This document shows positions 1 to 7,992 of a stretch of 46,622 bases of DNA, one piece after another; position 1 is the first letter of the stretch, and every line of letters starts with the position of its first letter. This DNA is from a virus. The stretch covers positions 1 through 46,622 of the IMG/VR virus record IMGVR_UViG_3300047462_000775; one strand, 5' to 3'. The notes beneath the pieces were generated by a model. It was not told the DNA's origin. It saw only the letters and a list, made by a program, of their open reading frames with translations, and searched no databases. Position numbers and translations under genes: made by a program.

Positions 1-894
1 ATGGGCATCGCATCGGACGTCAGCATTCTGTTAGCCGAGTTGCAGGGCAACTCCGACCGTCGCGTTGTCGGTCAACTGCAAGCTTTGATCTCTGGCCGGA
101 AATTCAAATGGCCGATTTTGTTCAACGACGCGCTTGAGCCGGATCAGATCGTGACGATATCGAGCTTCCTGGAGGATGCCGCGGCAAACCCCCGCTCGGG
201 CGGCATCGTCGCTGCGACCGGGATCATCCGCGCCTACGGAACCACGTGGCGCAAGGTTCTCCGCGAGTTCACGCCTCGCACTTCGATCACAGCGGTGCCA
301 GAGATCTCACCGCAACCGCAGAACGCAATCGCAACGCTTATCGGCGAGACTGGCTTGCCAGATTTGAGCGGATCAGACCAACCACCTGACAGCGATGAAA
401 CCAACCCTGGCGACGACGAACATCCTCGCATATATTTTAAAGCGCTCTGCCAAAAGACGTTCAAAAGATTCACCTACGTCGCCGAGGTGTTTGATGATAA
501 TTCGTTCGAGATAGTCGTCGCCCATGCTGTCGCCCAACGCCAAGACGCGCAAGATTCCGCTTCGGGCGTTTACCGGAGTACCCCGAACGTCCATAAAGGG
601 ATTCTTCGATCATATTCGAGTATTGTTCCGTGTCCGCATTGCAGTTCTCGATATGCTCTAAAGTGCCCTACATGCGACGCGTGGATGTGCTGGACAGGTC
701 TGCCGAGCGAGACTTGTCCAAGTTGCTATTGTAATTGGACCTGGGGGACGTCTTCATCTCATAAGAATAAGGTGATGTCCTTTGAAGTCGCATCACCGCC
801 ATCGTCTCAGGCGACGATCAGGAGTGGCTCACCCGCGCAGGTCGGCCAGCAAACCAGTCTTCCACCTGTGTCAAGCACGATTCGCCTCAGGTAG
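1..894 (+). CDS. Hypothetical protein with C-terminal four-CxxC-type zinc ribbon (TerY_C-like)
   Basis: A 297-residue soluble protein of unknown role. The distinctive part is near residues 211-246: CPHC, then CPTC, a lone Cys, then CPSC followed by a Trp-rich tail. This spacing resembles the zinc ribbon at the C terminus of TerY-type von Willebrand proteins, which work with PP2C phosphatases and kinases, but no VWA domain is present here. The N-terminal 110 residues look helical; residues 115-145 are acidic and Pro-rich, a likely linker. The window begins exactly on this ATG, so upstream partners cannot be seen. It is followed after 14 bp by a coiled-coil membrane protein gene on the same strand, probably co-transcribed. 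The zinc-binding inference is good; the family name is tentative. Confidence 0.6.
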   Translation: MGIASDVSILLAELQGNSDRRVVGQLQALISGRKFKWPILFNDALEPDQIVTISSFLEDAAANPRSGGIVAATGIIRAYGTTWRKVLREFTPRTSITAVPEISPQPQNAIATLIGETGLPDLSGSDQPPDSDETNPGDDEHPRIYFKALCQKTFKRFTYVAEVFDDNSFEIVVAHAVAQRQDAQDSASGVYRSTPNVHKGILRSYSSIVPCPHCSSRYALKCPTCDAWMCWTGLPSETCPSCYCNWTWGTSSSHKNKVMSFEVASPPSSQATIRSGSPAQVGQQTSLPPVSSTIRLR

Positions 895-908
895 CAGGAG
901 TTCGACAG

Positions 909-1985
909 ATGGCGATGAGAGACGGTGACCAAGAGATTGCGAAGGCTAATGCGGCGGCCAAGAAAAAGATTGATATACTGGAGGAGCTGAATAAAGGCCT
1001 TAATGCGGAGAATGAGAGACTCCGGAAAGCTGGAAGCGCCGAGGCCGCCAACAAACTGATCGATGCCAATATCAGGATCAAAGAGCTTGAGGCCAGCGTC
1101 GCGTCGCTCAAGAAGGCGCAGCCACCTGAAGACTTTAAGGAGCTGATGCGGCTTCATGCCAGTCGCATTGCAGCACTCGAAAAAGAGAAGAATGCCGCGT
1201 TAGATGAGATCGATAGCCTTAAGGAAGACTGTGTCGCGTTCCGGAACAAGATCGAATATATGGAAATCACCAACGCACCCGGCAATCTTAAAGGTCTGTT
1301 ATCGCAGAAAGTTGGTCGCATCCGGCAGCTGGAAAAGGAGATCACACGTCTTAACGCTGCTGCGCTCACTAGCGCCGAGATCATTCGCAAGACGCGCGAG
1401 TATATCGGAAGTCTGGAGAAGCGGCTTGCCATGCGACCGTTCTGGCAAAGGCCGCTCACGCTCTCGGGCCTTTCTGCCGCAGATCGCTTTGCTGTTTATT
1501 TCTTTCCGACGATTTTTGTTTTGGGAGTTGCGTTCAGCATACCGAAGTGGGCAGAAGACAGTATGAGCTGGGTCGCCCACGGTTCTTCGCGTTTCGCCGG
1601 ACTTACCGAGGTTGGCAAACACGCGGATAGCGACCCGACCATCATGTATTCAGACGGAAATAACAACTGGATCATCTATTCGAAAGAGAAAGATGGCTTT
1701 CGATGCCCAGGCTCAGATAAATTTGAGCCGGATTGGCATGACTTGCCGTGTGAAAGTCGTTCGTCCAGAAATGATGCAAACCAGACTCCGGCTCGCGGGA
1801 CTGCGGAGCGCGTCGCGCCTAAAGCTTCCTCGACATCGCTTTCGCAGCGCGAGGATACGCTACCTCACGACATGTCGTTGGTGCGAACCGACGGCGTAGA
1901 GGTTTGGTATAATGGAAAGAACCGCCAGTTTCACTGTTGGGGTTCAACCGAGGAAAGCCCTTACCCGCCTTCGCTGAAGTGTTAA
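909..1985 (+). CDS. Coiled-coil membrane protein with duplicated Cys-containing C-terminal module
   Basis: A 358-residue protein I do not recognise. Residues about 5-170 are almost entirely heptad-like and charged (long coiled coil). A hydrophobic stretch around residues 190-212 is a single membrane span. After it come two similar short modules: one near 245-277 (DG, Trp, a Tyr-x-Lys, FRCPGS, closing Cys) and one near 327-358 (DG, Trp-Tyr, Lys, FHCWGS, closing Cys), each able to form one disulphide if periplasmic. The start ATG follows GCAGGAG by 10 bp, a good ribosome site. It is linked to the zinc-ribbon gene upstream. The topology suggests a cytoplasmic coiled coil anchored by one span with a small extracytoplasmic sensor-like domain; that is inference. 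Confidence 0.6.
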   Translation: MAMRDGDQEIAKANAAAKKKIDILEELNKGLNAENERLRKAGSAEAANKLIDANIRIKELEASVASLKKAQPPEDFKELMRLHASRIAALEKEKNAALDEIDSLKEDCVAFRNKIEYMEITNAPGNLKGLLSQKVGRIRQLEKEITRLNAAALTSAEIIRKTREYIGSLEKRLAMRPFWQRPLTLSGLSAADRFAVYFFPTIFVLGVAFSIPKWAEDSMSWVAHGSSRFAGLTEVGKHADSDPTIMYSDGNNNWIIYSKEKDGFRCPGSDKFEPDWHDLPCESRSSRNDANQTPARGTAERVAPKASSTSLSQREDTLPHDMSLVRTDGVEVWYNGKNRQFHCWGSTEESPYPPSLKC

Positions 1986-2033
1986 CCATATTGCAATGAC
2001 TTGCTGATACCGCTATATAAATTTGCAATATGG
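1986..2033 (+). promoter_or_regulatory. Promoter bracketed by a perfect 11-bp inverted repeat (putative operator)
   Basis: CCATATTGCAA at 1986-1996 and its exact reverse complement TTGCAATATGG at 2023-2033 enclose 26 bp. TTGCAA (1991-1996) and TATATA (2014-2019) stand 17 bp apart, a plausible sigma-70 promoter whose -35 lies in the left arm and whose start point would fall near the right arm. No T-run follows, so a terminator is unlikely. Best read as a repressor operator controlling the DUF6456-type gene and possibly the phage genes beyond. Confidence 0.5.
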
Positions 2034-2051
2034 TCTTGCATTCGGTGATGA

Positions 2052-2687
2052 TTGAAACGCGCTACCAAAAAACAGCAGATTCCGACTTTCATCACCAAAG
2101 CCCGCAAGGCCTCGCGTAAGCGATCATCCGCCATGCGGCATGGGCAACAGTCCGATGTCGGCAATGTCGCGCTCCACAACCATCACCGGATCGTCGAAGA
2201 GGTCCGGGACATGTCGTCCACCGGCCACGTGATCGCCAAGGGCGCGCGGGTCATGGACCAACTGCCGATCGACCGCTACCACGACCGCCACGAGCTGGCG
2301 CCACGGCCTGACCACGTGAAGAACGCCGCGCTTTACCAAGCCGCCAGAAAGCTGCTGGCCGATTTTCACGCCTCGGGGCTGCTCGAGAGCGGCAAAACCT
2401 CGTTCATTCGCATGCCGGGCGGCGGGGCAGGGGCCGACAAGGCCATGACCCTGCATGTCGAAAGCCTCAAGGCCTATAATAAGGCTATGCTGGCCGTTGG
2501 GCCCAGCCTGCGCTCCATCTTGCATTATGTGGTCTGCGAGGGCCAGACAGCCGGAGGGTGGGCAAGGTCCAGCCATGAGAACGCTGAGGGCGCTATGGCC
2601 CTCCTGCGAGCCGCCCTGACCGATTTGGCGTGGCACTACCGGCTGTTGTCGTCGAAGCGAACCTCGCCAAGGCCGAGAAGTCGCTAA
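2052..2687 (+). CDS. DUF6456-type protein
   Basis: A 211-residue basic protein. The C-terminal 110 residues match the DUF6456 pattern found in alphaproteobacteria: an AARKLLADFHASGL helix, then KAMLAVGPSLRSILHYVVCEG, a GWARSS turn and a final helix ending LAWHYRL. The N-terminal 28 residues are very Lys/Arg-rich. The role of the family is not established; it often sits beside helix-turn-helix proteins and early phage genes, so DNA binding is a reasonable guess. The TTG at 2052 gives the longest frame; the ATG at 2133 is an alternative that would drop the basic N terminus. It follows the bracketed promoter directly and overlaps the tail of a convergent gene by 4 bp. Confidence 0.6.
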   Translation: MKRATKKQQIPTFITKARKASRKRSSAMRHGQQSDVGNVALHNHHRIVEEVRDMSSTGHVIAKGARVMDQLPIDRYHDRHELAPRPDHVKNAALYQAARKLLADFHASGLLESGKTSFIRMPGGGAGADKAMTLHVESLKAYNKAMLAVGPSLRSILHYVVCEGQTAGGWARSSHENAEGAMALLRAALTDLAWHYRLLSSKRTSPRPRSR

Positions 2688-3112
2688 TCTTCTGCAAGAG
2701 CTTCTTTCTCCAACGCGATCTTCTGTCGCTTCAATTCCTCGTCGAACATCCCAGGGTTAAGATCATCTACAAGTCGGATACCGCGCTCAAATGGCGTGGT
2801 CATGTAGTGTCTGTAAAATGCCGAAGGAGAATGTAGCTTGGCGCTTTGTAAACCATCCACGTAGCGCCGGTGAGACTTCCTCAAGCGGGCATTCTCAGCT
2901 TCGTTGCTCTGCTTTGCAAAAAAGCGAACGACAAAGTTGAGTTCTTTTCCTTGATCACGATATGTCATGGACGACCGAATCAACGCTGCCGCGTAGATCG
3001 CACCTAATTCGTGCAGATGCGCATACCACCACAATTCGTGATCTTGTTCGGACAATCGAGCCCAAGGCCGATATGGCGGAGACCCTGGGTATTTCACCTC
3101 GTGTTCCTGCAC
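2684..3112 (-). CDS. Hypothetical protein, lone minus-strand gene in the left half
   Basis: A 142-residue charged, aromatic-rich soluble protein with no motif I recognise. Residues 20-45 (WARLSEQDHELWWYAHLHEL) and 100-140 are helical and amphipathic. It is the only convincing gene on the minus strand before 34 kb and runs against the early genes, overlapping the DUF6456-type gene by 4 bp tail to tail. The start is a GTG at 3112 with a weak ribosome site; a second GTG lies at codon 6. Composition and lack of a better frame on the other strand support it, but it remains uncharacterised. Confidence 0.45.
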   Translation of the reverse strand: MQEHEVKYPGSPPYRPWARLSEQDHELWWYAHLHELGAIYAAALIRSSMTYRDQGKELNFVVRFFAKQSNEAENARLRKSHRRYVDGLQSAKLHSPSAFYRHYMTTPFERGIRLVDDLNPGMFDEELKRQKIALEKEALAED

Positions 3113-3196
3113 TGAATTGCTCTAGCGGCAGAGGGCGTACAAAACGCAGGTGCGGTCAAGTCTTCATGTTACCCAAATTAGGTATCAATATTTCTC

Positions 3197-3225
3197 TTGA
3201 TTCGTAAACGGATCATAAGTACACT
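3197..3225 (+). promoter_or_regulatory. Sigma-70-like promoter
   Basis: TTGATT (3197-3202) and TACACT (3220-3225) are separated by 17 bp in an AT-rich gap ahead of the small genes leading to the terminase. It is the best promoter candidate for this run of rightward genes. Confidence 0.4.
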
Positions 3226-3291
3226 CTTTTTCCATGATGGGTAACTGACCCCTTGGGGAATGAAGACTTTTACCCGTCACCCTCATTCATC

Positions 3292-3387
3292 ATGCTCTAT
3301 CACCTCATCACCGCCTCAATCTACCTGCTCACCGCATTCGGTTTGCTGGTCTGCGGCTATGTCTGGCTGATCGTCCTCCATCATTAA
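3292..3387 (+). CDS. 31-residue single-span membrane peptide
   Basis: ATG at 3292 to TAA at 3385 encodes 31 residues, almost all hydrophobic (ITASIYLLTAFGLLVCGYVW core) with a His-His end. This is a single transmembrane helix. No clear ribosome site precedes it, which lowers confidence. It lies 11 bp before the next small gene in the same direction. Small membrane peptides are common in phage early regions, but no function can be assigned. Confidence 0.4.
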   Translation: MLYHLITASIYLLTAFGLLVCGYVWLIVLHH

Positions 3388-3397
3388 CCATTCGCCT

Positions 3398-3574
3398 ATG
3401 CCTCTCGATAACTCTCAACCGCCCATGGCAGCATCGTCCAAGATCACGATCACCTGCGTCAATGGCAGCTTCGCCTTCTACGACCATTCGACCACCGCCG
3501 TGCCACGCATCGCGCACACGCCGGATCAACTGTCGTCGATGGTCTACCAGTGGGCGCTGAGACAGCGGAGATGA
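3398..3574 (+). CDS. 58-residue hypothetical protein
   Basis: ATG 3398 to TGA 3572-3574. The product has a compact beta-like centre (ITITCVNGSFAFYDHS) and a basic helical end (MVYQWALRQRR). An internal ATG at codon 10 is an alternative start. Its stop overlaps the next ATG in the classic ATGA arrangement, supporting translation of both. No family recognised. Confidence 0.5.
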   Translation: MPLDNSQPPMAASSKITITCVNGSFAFYDHSTTAVPRIAHTPDQLSSMVYQWALRQRR

Positions 3575-3750
3575 TCCACTTAAAGGCAGCTTCCCCGGAA
3601 ATGGTGCGGGCGGTGCGCAAACTCATCGGATTACCTGAAGAGTTAGGTGATGCCCTCGTCAAGATCGTCATCACGCTTGAGACAGGCAATGTGGTCAAGG
3701 TCGAAGAGACCAGATACGTCATCGAACACGATGATACCGCCAAGCGGTGA
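3571..3750 (+). CDS. 59-residue hypothetical protein
   Basis: ATG at 3571 overlaps the upstream stop (ATGA); a GTG at 3550 would add seven residues but fits the coupling less well. The product has two parts: a helix (SPEMVRAVRKLIGLPEELGD) and a beta hairpin (ALVKIVITLETGNVVKVEET). Small alpha-beta proteins of this form are typical ahead of phage terminase genes. No function known. Confidence 0.5.
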   Translation: MIHLKAASPEMVRAVRKLIGLPEELGDALVKIVITLETGNVVKVEETRYVIEHDDTAKR

Positions 3751-3848
3751 GTGGCTGAACAACCGCTGGCCATGACGGCTTTCCCTCGACCTTTCGAGCT
3801 GTGCATGGTCGGACAGCTGGAAAGACAGCAAACCAACATTGGTCGCAC

Positions 3849-4136
3849 GTGAAAAGCTCAATCCCGCGCTTAGCTTCGGTCAAACTCAAGACCGGTGCCA
3901 CATTACGCATACTCCGCAATGAGATTGCAGCCGACTGCCTTGCCGCGTTCGATAGGGACTGCGCCAGCATCCGGCAGTTCCGTGCAGACTCCATGGTAGG
4001 TTTCGCGATCGTCGCATGGGGCCTTGATGGAGGCGTATCCACCACGATCAGGGTGCGTGATAGCCGTCACATGGGCCTTAGCATGGTCCCAGACTTTGCG
4101 CGGACTGCGCTGATCGATCATATCGCCAGAGATTAG
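3849..4136 (+). CDS. Hypothetical protein, small basic
   Basis: The frame is open from GTG 3801, but protein-like sequence begins at GTG 3849, giving 95 residues. Two beta-rich halves are visible: SVKLKTGATLRILRNEI and the segment around residues 45-75 (SMVGFAIVAWGLDGG then TTIRVRD). Its frame has better composition than the antisense alternative. It is the last small gene before the terminase genes. No recognised domain; the start is uncertain. Confidence 0.4.
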   Translation: MKSSIPRLASVKLKTGATLRILRNEIAADCLAAFDRDCASIRQFRADSMVGFAIVAWGLDGGVSTTIRVRDSRHMGLSMVPDFARTALIDHIARD

Positions 4137-4203
4137 CTCCGCATATCCCAAGATTGCTTACCCTCTAAATCAAGTCAAATTCAACTTTCGCTAAAACAAT
4201 CAA

Positions 4204-4515
4204 ATGGCACAAGGCGGCAAGAGACCCGGCGCAGGGCGCAAGAAGGGTTCAACCACCCGACGCACCCGCGCTATCGCCAACATGCTCGCCGAAAGCGGGC
4301 TTACGCCACTCGAATTTATGCTGAAGATCCTGCGCGACAAGTCGATGCCGGACGGCATGCGTTTCAAAGCCGCCGAGTCCGCAGCCCCCTACATTCACCC
4401 CCGCCTTGCAGCCGTCGAACACAGCGGCAGCATCGCGCAAACGCACGAAGATGCGCTCAACGCCTTAGAAAAAGATGGATCAGAGGGAGAAGGACCTACG
4501 CCGCCGTCTCCGTGA
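4204..4515 (+). CDS. Terminase small subunit-like protein
   Basis: A 103-residue protein beginning with an AT-hook-like basic segment, GGKRPGAGRKKGSTTRR, seen at the N terminus of many phage small-terminase or packaging-associated proteins. A helical middle follows (LTPLEFMLKILRD, MRFKAAESAAPYIHPRLAAVE) and an acidic Pro-rich tail. It overlaps the large terminase gene by 41 bp, the usual packaging gene order. The role would be recognition of phage DNA and handing it to the motor; this is inferred from position and the basic motif rather than from a full domain match. Confidence 0.65.
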   Translation: MAQGGKRPGAGRKKGSTTRRTRAIANMLAESGLTPLEFMLKILRDKSMPDGMRFKAAESAAPYIHPRLAAVEHSGSIAQTHEDALNALEKDGSEGEGPTPPSP

Positions 4516-5905
4516 CGACCTTGTCTATTATGCTCCTCGCTGCCTTTTTATCCGCACCAAGAATGGCTCTGTCTCACCGTTCCATCTGAACGAAGCCCAG
4601 CTTTACCTGCATGGCCTGCTCGAGGACCAAAAGCGCCGCACCAGCAAGGTCCGCGCGCTGGTTTTGAAAGGGCGGCAGCAAGGTTGCTCAACCTACGTCG
4701 AGGCCCGGTTCTTCTGGCGCACGACCAATGGGCGCGGGCTCAAGGCCTTCATCCTGACGCATCTGGATGACGCGACGAACAACCTGTTTGGCATGGCCAA
4801 ACGGTTCTACGACCACTGCCCCGCGCTGGTCCGACCCGAACGCACGGCCAGCAACGCCAAGGAAATCATCTTCAACCGCCTGGACAGCGGCTACAAGGTC
4901 GGCACCGCCGGTTCGAAGGGCACGGGCCGCGGCGACACCCTGCAGCTGTTCCACGGCTCTGAGGTCGCCTACTGGCCCAATGCCGACACCCATGTCGCTG
5001 GCGCCCTTCAGGCTGTGCCTGACATGGCAGGGACCGAGGTCATCCTCGAAAGCACGTCAGCGGGTCCGAAGGGCCTTTTCTATGAGATGTGCGCCGCCGC
5101 GATGCGAGGGGATGGGGAGTATATCCTCGTCTTCATCCCGTGGTTCTGGCAGAGCGAGTATCGCAAGCCGGTCCCTGACGGGTTCGTCCCGACCGCTGAT
5201 GAACTGGCTTACCAGCAAGATCACGGGCTCGATCTTGAGCAAATCGTCTGGCGCCGGAGCAAGATCGCCGAGCTGAACGGCATCCATAATTTCCGCCGCG
5301 AATACCCAGCGACGGCTGCCGAGGCCTTCTCGACCGAGGTGCCGGGGGCGCTCTGGAAGCGCGAGCAGATCGACAATCTCCGGGTCCATGCGCACCCTGA
5401 GCTGAAGCGCATCGTCGTGGCGGTTGATCCGTCCGGCGGCGACAAGGAACGCAATGACGAAGTCGGCCTGGTGGTCGTCGGCGTCGATGCCCAGAAGCAC
5501 GGGTATGTGCTGGCCGACCACTCCGGGCGATACAGCCCTGAGACATGGGCCAGTAAAGCCGTTGCGCTCTACCGCCAATTCAAGGCTGACCGGATTGTAG
5601 CTGAGGCGAACTTCGGCGGTGCGATGGTCGAAAGCACCATCCGCATGGTGGACCGCAACGCGCCCGTCACACTCGTTCACGCCTCGCGAGGCAAGCATGC
5701 GCGGGCTGAACCGGTCGCAGCCATCTACGAACAGGGCCGCATGCACCATGTCGGGACATTCATCGGCCTCGAGGATGAGATGGTCACCTGGGTGCCGCTG
5801 ACATCCACCGACAGCCCGAACCGCGTCGATGCCCTCGTCTGGGCCGCGACCGAGCTTCTCGTCGATGGACCAGGAACGGCAACCGTCACACCGCTACGCC
5901 TCTGA
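4475..5905 (+). CDS. terL: Terminase large subunit (packaging ATPase-nuclease)
   Basis: A 476-residue DNA-packaging motor. The ATPase half shows a variant Walker A (LKGRQQGCST, residues 64-73), a Walker B-type segment ending in the catalytic Glu (LQLFHGSEVA, Glu163) and the coupling motif LESTSAGP (191-198). The C-terminal RNase H-like nuclease shows Asp318 in VAVDPSGG, Glu377 in VAEANFGG and Asp452 in NRVDALVWA, the three metal-binding acids. Length is normal for the family. It pumps DNA into the prohead through the portal and cuts it. The start ATG at 4475 lies inside the small-terminase gene, suggesting coupled translation. Confidence 0.93.
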   Translation: MDQREKDLRRRLRDDLVYYAPRCLFIRTKNGSVSPFHLNEAQLYLHGLLEDQKRRTSKVRALVLKGRQQGCSTYVEARFFWRTTNGRGLKAFILTHLDDATNNLFGMAKRFYDHCPALVRPERTASNAKEIIFNRLDSGYKVGTAGSKGTGRGDTLQLFHGSEVAYWPNADTHVAGALQAVPDMAGTEVILESTSAGPKGLFYEMCAAAMRGDGEYILVFIPWFWQSEYRKPVPDGFVPTADELAYQQDHGLDLEQIVWRRSKIAELNGIHNFRREYPATAAEAFSTEVPGALWKREQIDNLRVHAHPELKRIVVAVDPSGGDKERNDEVGLVVVGVDAQKHGYVLADHSGRYSPETWASKAVALYRQFKADRIVAEANFGGAMVESTIRMVDRNAPVTLVHASRGKHARAEPVAAIYEQGRMHHVGTFIGLEDEMVTWVPLTSTDSPNRVDALVWAATELLVDGPGTATVTPLRL

Positions 5906-5937
5906 AAAATTTCAATCATCAATCACAGGAGCTACAC

Positions 5938-6486
5938 ATGACAGCCACTCTCAGCGAAGTATTTGGAAACAGCACTGCCAGCTTTGGCCTCGAAGGCAAC
6001 CTTGCCAGCCAGTTTAATGCTGGGATTAACCCAGCCGCGACCGGCGGCGACTATGTGCTGGCCGTCTATACGCTGCCTGCTAATGCATTCGACCAAGCCG
6101 GTCGCCAGGTGCAGATCACGGCGAACGGCGCATTCGGCGCCAATACCAACAACAAGCGCGTCAAGATTTTTGTCGGCGCTACCACCGCCGCCCTCGGAGC
6201 TGCCATCTCGGGCGGGACGGCCATCGCCGATACCGGCACGGTCACCACCAATGGCTCCGGCTTTCAGGTAAGCGCGACTATCGGCAAATACGGGGCAGCC
6301 GGTTCGAACACGCAGATCGGCGTCCATAACGGCGCGCAGGTAGGTGCTGCGGTGAGTGCTCTGGTTGCTCCGACACCCCTTACCCTACTCGAGAACTCAC
6401 CGATCCTCATTGCCGTAACGGGTAATGCCGGGACGACTGCGACCGACATCGCGCTCAATGCCTTTGAAGTGAATGTCTGCAACTGA
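5938..6486 (+). CDS. Phage structural protein, beta-rich (possible head decoration)
   Basis: A 182-residue protein dominated by Ala, Gly, Thr and Asn with alternating hydrophobic residues, typical of a jelly-roll virion protein. A strong ribosome site (AGGAG, 9 bp before ATG) precedes it, suggesting high expression. It sits between terminase and portal. No family name is secure; a capsid decoration or minor structural role is inferred from composition and position. Confidence 0.55.
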   Translation: MTATLSEVFGNSTASFGLEGNLASQFNAGINPAATGGDYVLAVYTLPANAFDQAGRQVQITANGAFGANTNNKRVKIFVGATTAALGAAISGGTAIADTGTVTTNGSGFQVSATIGKYGAAGSNTQIGVHNGAQVGAAVSALVAPTPLTLLENSPILIAVTGNAGTTATDIALNAFEVNVCN

Positions 6487-6511
6487 CTCTGGCTAAAGAT
6501 CGCAGCCGCCC

Positions 6512-7900
6512 ATGACCGATGCCGTCCGCCAGCAGTCCGATGCAGTCCTCAAGATGCAGGAGGACTGGACTGTCATCGATGGCGTGATGGGCGGCACCAA
6601 GGCTATGCGAGCGGCTGGCACCCGCTTTCTTCCACGGTGGCCTGCCGAGGAGCAAAAGAGCTACGAAATGCGGCTTGCCACGGCGACGCTGTTCCCAGCC
6701 TACGAGCGGACAGTGTCGGTGATGACAGGCAAGCCGTTCAGCAAGCCGATCACGGTTGGCGAGGACGTACCGGCACGGGTCAGGGACTGGCTCGAGAATG
6801 TCGACACGATGGGGCGAAACCTCGACGCCTTTGCCGCCGATCTCTGTGCCGAAGCGCTGGGCTACGGTCTGGCCGGGATTTTAGTCGATTATCCGAAGAA
6901 CACGGGCCTCAAGACTGTCGCCGACGAGCAGGTGGCGGGTGTCAGGCCGTATTTCGTCCATGTCTGCCATGATGCCATCCTCGGGTGGCGCGCGGCGAAC
7001 GTGAACGGGGCCATGCAGCTCCTGCAGCTCCGCATCCTAGAGACCGTGAGTGAGCCAGACGGGCCGTTCGCCGACAAGGTTATCGAACAGGTCCGCGTGC
7101 TGGAGCCCGGCAGCTGGGCTACCTGGCGAAAGGCCCGGACGCAGGACATGCAGGAAAGCTGGATGCCCTATGAAAGCGGCACCACGACGCTGCCGGTCAT
7201 CCCGTTCGTGCCGATCTACGGCAAGCGCAAAGATTTCATGATCGGCACGCCGCCGATGCTGGAACTGGCGCATCAGAACATCGAACACTGGCAGAGCAAG
7301 AGCGACCAGCAGACCATCCTCCACATTGCCCGCGTGCCGATCCTTTTCACCAAGGACCTCGGCGAAACGCCTATGTCCGTCGGGGCAGGGGCGATGATCT
7401 CAGCCTCGTCCAAAGACGCGGACGCGAAGTATGTCGAGCACACCGGCGCCGCTATCGAAGCAGGCCGCCACTCCATCCTCGATCTCGAGGACCGCATGCG
7501 CCAGACCGGCGCCGAACTCCTAATCATCAAGCCCGGCAACACCACCGAAGTCCAGACCGTCGCCGATAACGAGCAGGGCATGTGTGATCTGCAAAGGATC
7601 ATGCAGACGCTGGAAAACGCCCTCGATAAGGCTCTCGACTTTATGGCGCAGTGGGTCGGCATCAAAGACGGTGGCGGGCATGTCACCATCTATCGCGACT
7701 TTGGCGCGGCGACGCTGGCCGAGGCCTCTGCGAACCTCCTTTACGAGATGAGGTCTACCGGAGATCTGAGTGAGGCAACTTTATTAGCTGAACTCAAACG
7801 TCGTGGGATATTGAGCCCGGACATCGACATCGATGAAGAAAAGCTGGCCGCCAAGGCAGACGCGCCGGCGGTAACAGTTCAGGAGACCGTACGACCATAG
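6512..7900 (+). CDS. Portal protein (DUF4055 family)
   Basis: A 462-residue protein with the DUF4055 pattern: an N-terminal RFLPRWPAEEQKSYEMRL region, AYERTVSVMTGKPFSKP (residues about 68-84), and an ALGYGLAGILVDYP segment near 115-128. DUF4055 proteins are phage portals: a dodecameric ring at one capsid vertex through which DNA enters and leaves and to which the neck attaches. The order terminase, portal, scaffold, coat agrees. The C-terminal part (residues 390-440) is helical. Confidence 0.85.
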   Translation: MTDAVRQQSDAVLKMQEDWTVIDGVMGGTKAMRAAGTRFLPRWPAEEQKSYEMRLATATLFPAYERTVSVMTGKPFSKPITVGEDVPARVRDWLENVDTMGRNLDAFAADLCAEALGYGLAGILVDYPKNTGLKTVADEQVAGVRPYFVHVCHDAILGWRAANVNGAMQLLQLRILETVSEPDGPFADKVIEQVRVLEPGSWATWRKARTQDMQESWMPYESGTTTLPVIPFVPIYGKRKDFMIGTPPMLELAHQNIEHWQSKSDQQTILHIARVPILFTKDLGETPMSVGAGAMISASSKDADAKYVEHTGAAIEAGRHSILDLEDRMRQTGAELLIIKPGNTTEVQTVADNEQGMCDLQRIMQTLENALDKALDFMAQWVGIKDGGGHVTIYRDFGAATLAEASANLLYEMRSTGDLSEATLLAELKRRGILSPDIDIDEEKLAAKADAPAVTVQETVRP

Positions 7901-7992
7901 ATTTTGCCGCAATGCAGGTGCTGCGCGGTGCCAATGGGAGCTGGATAGCTCTCAACAACTCAGCCGGATGGCTGAAGAAAGACTAGCCTACC

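Noticed and set aside
1982-1989. TTAACCAT as a CtrA half-site next to the bracketed promoter
   Set aside because: A single half-site that overlaps a stop codon; there is no second half at the right distance.
2124-2636. 170-residue minus-strand frame opposite the DUF6456-type gene
   Set aside because: The plus frame carries a recognisable domain; this one does not.
5057-5749. 230-residue minus-strand frame inside the large terminase gene
   Set aside because: Antisense shadow of a certain gene; no ribosome site or protein-like pattern.
7912-7986. 24-codon frame between portal and scaffold genes
   Set aside because: Short, without ribosome site; could be chance, so not called as a gene.
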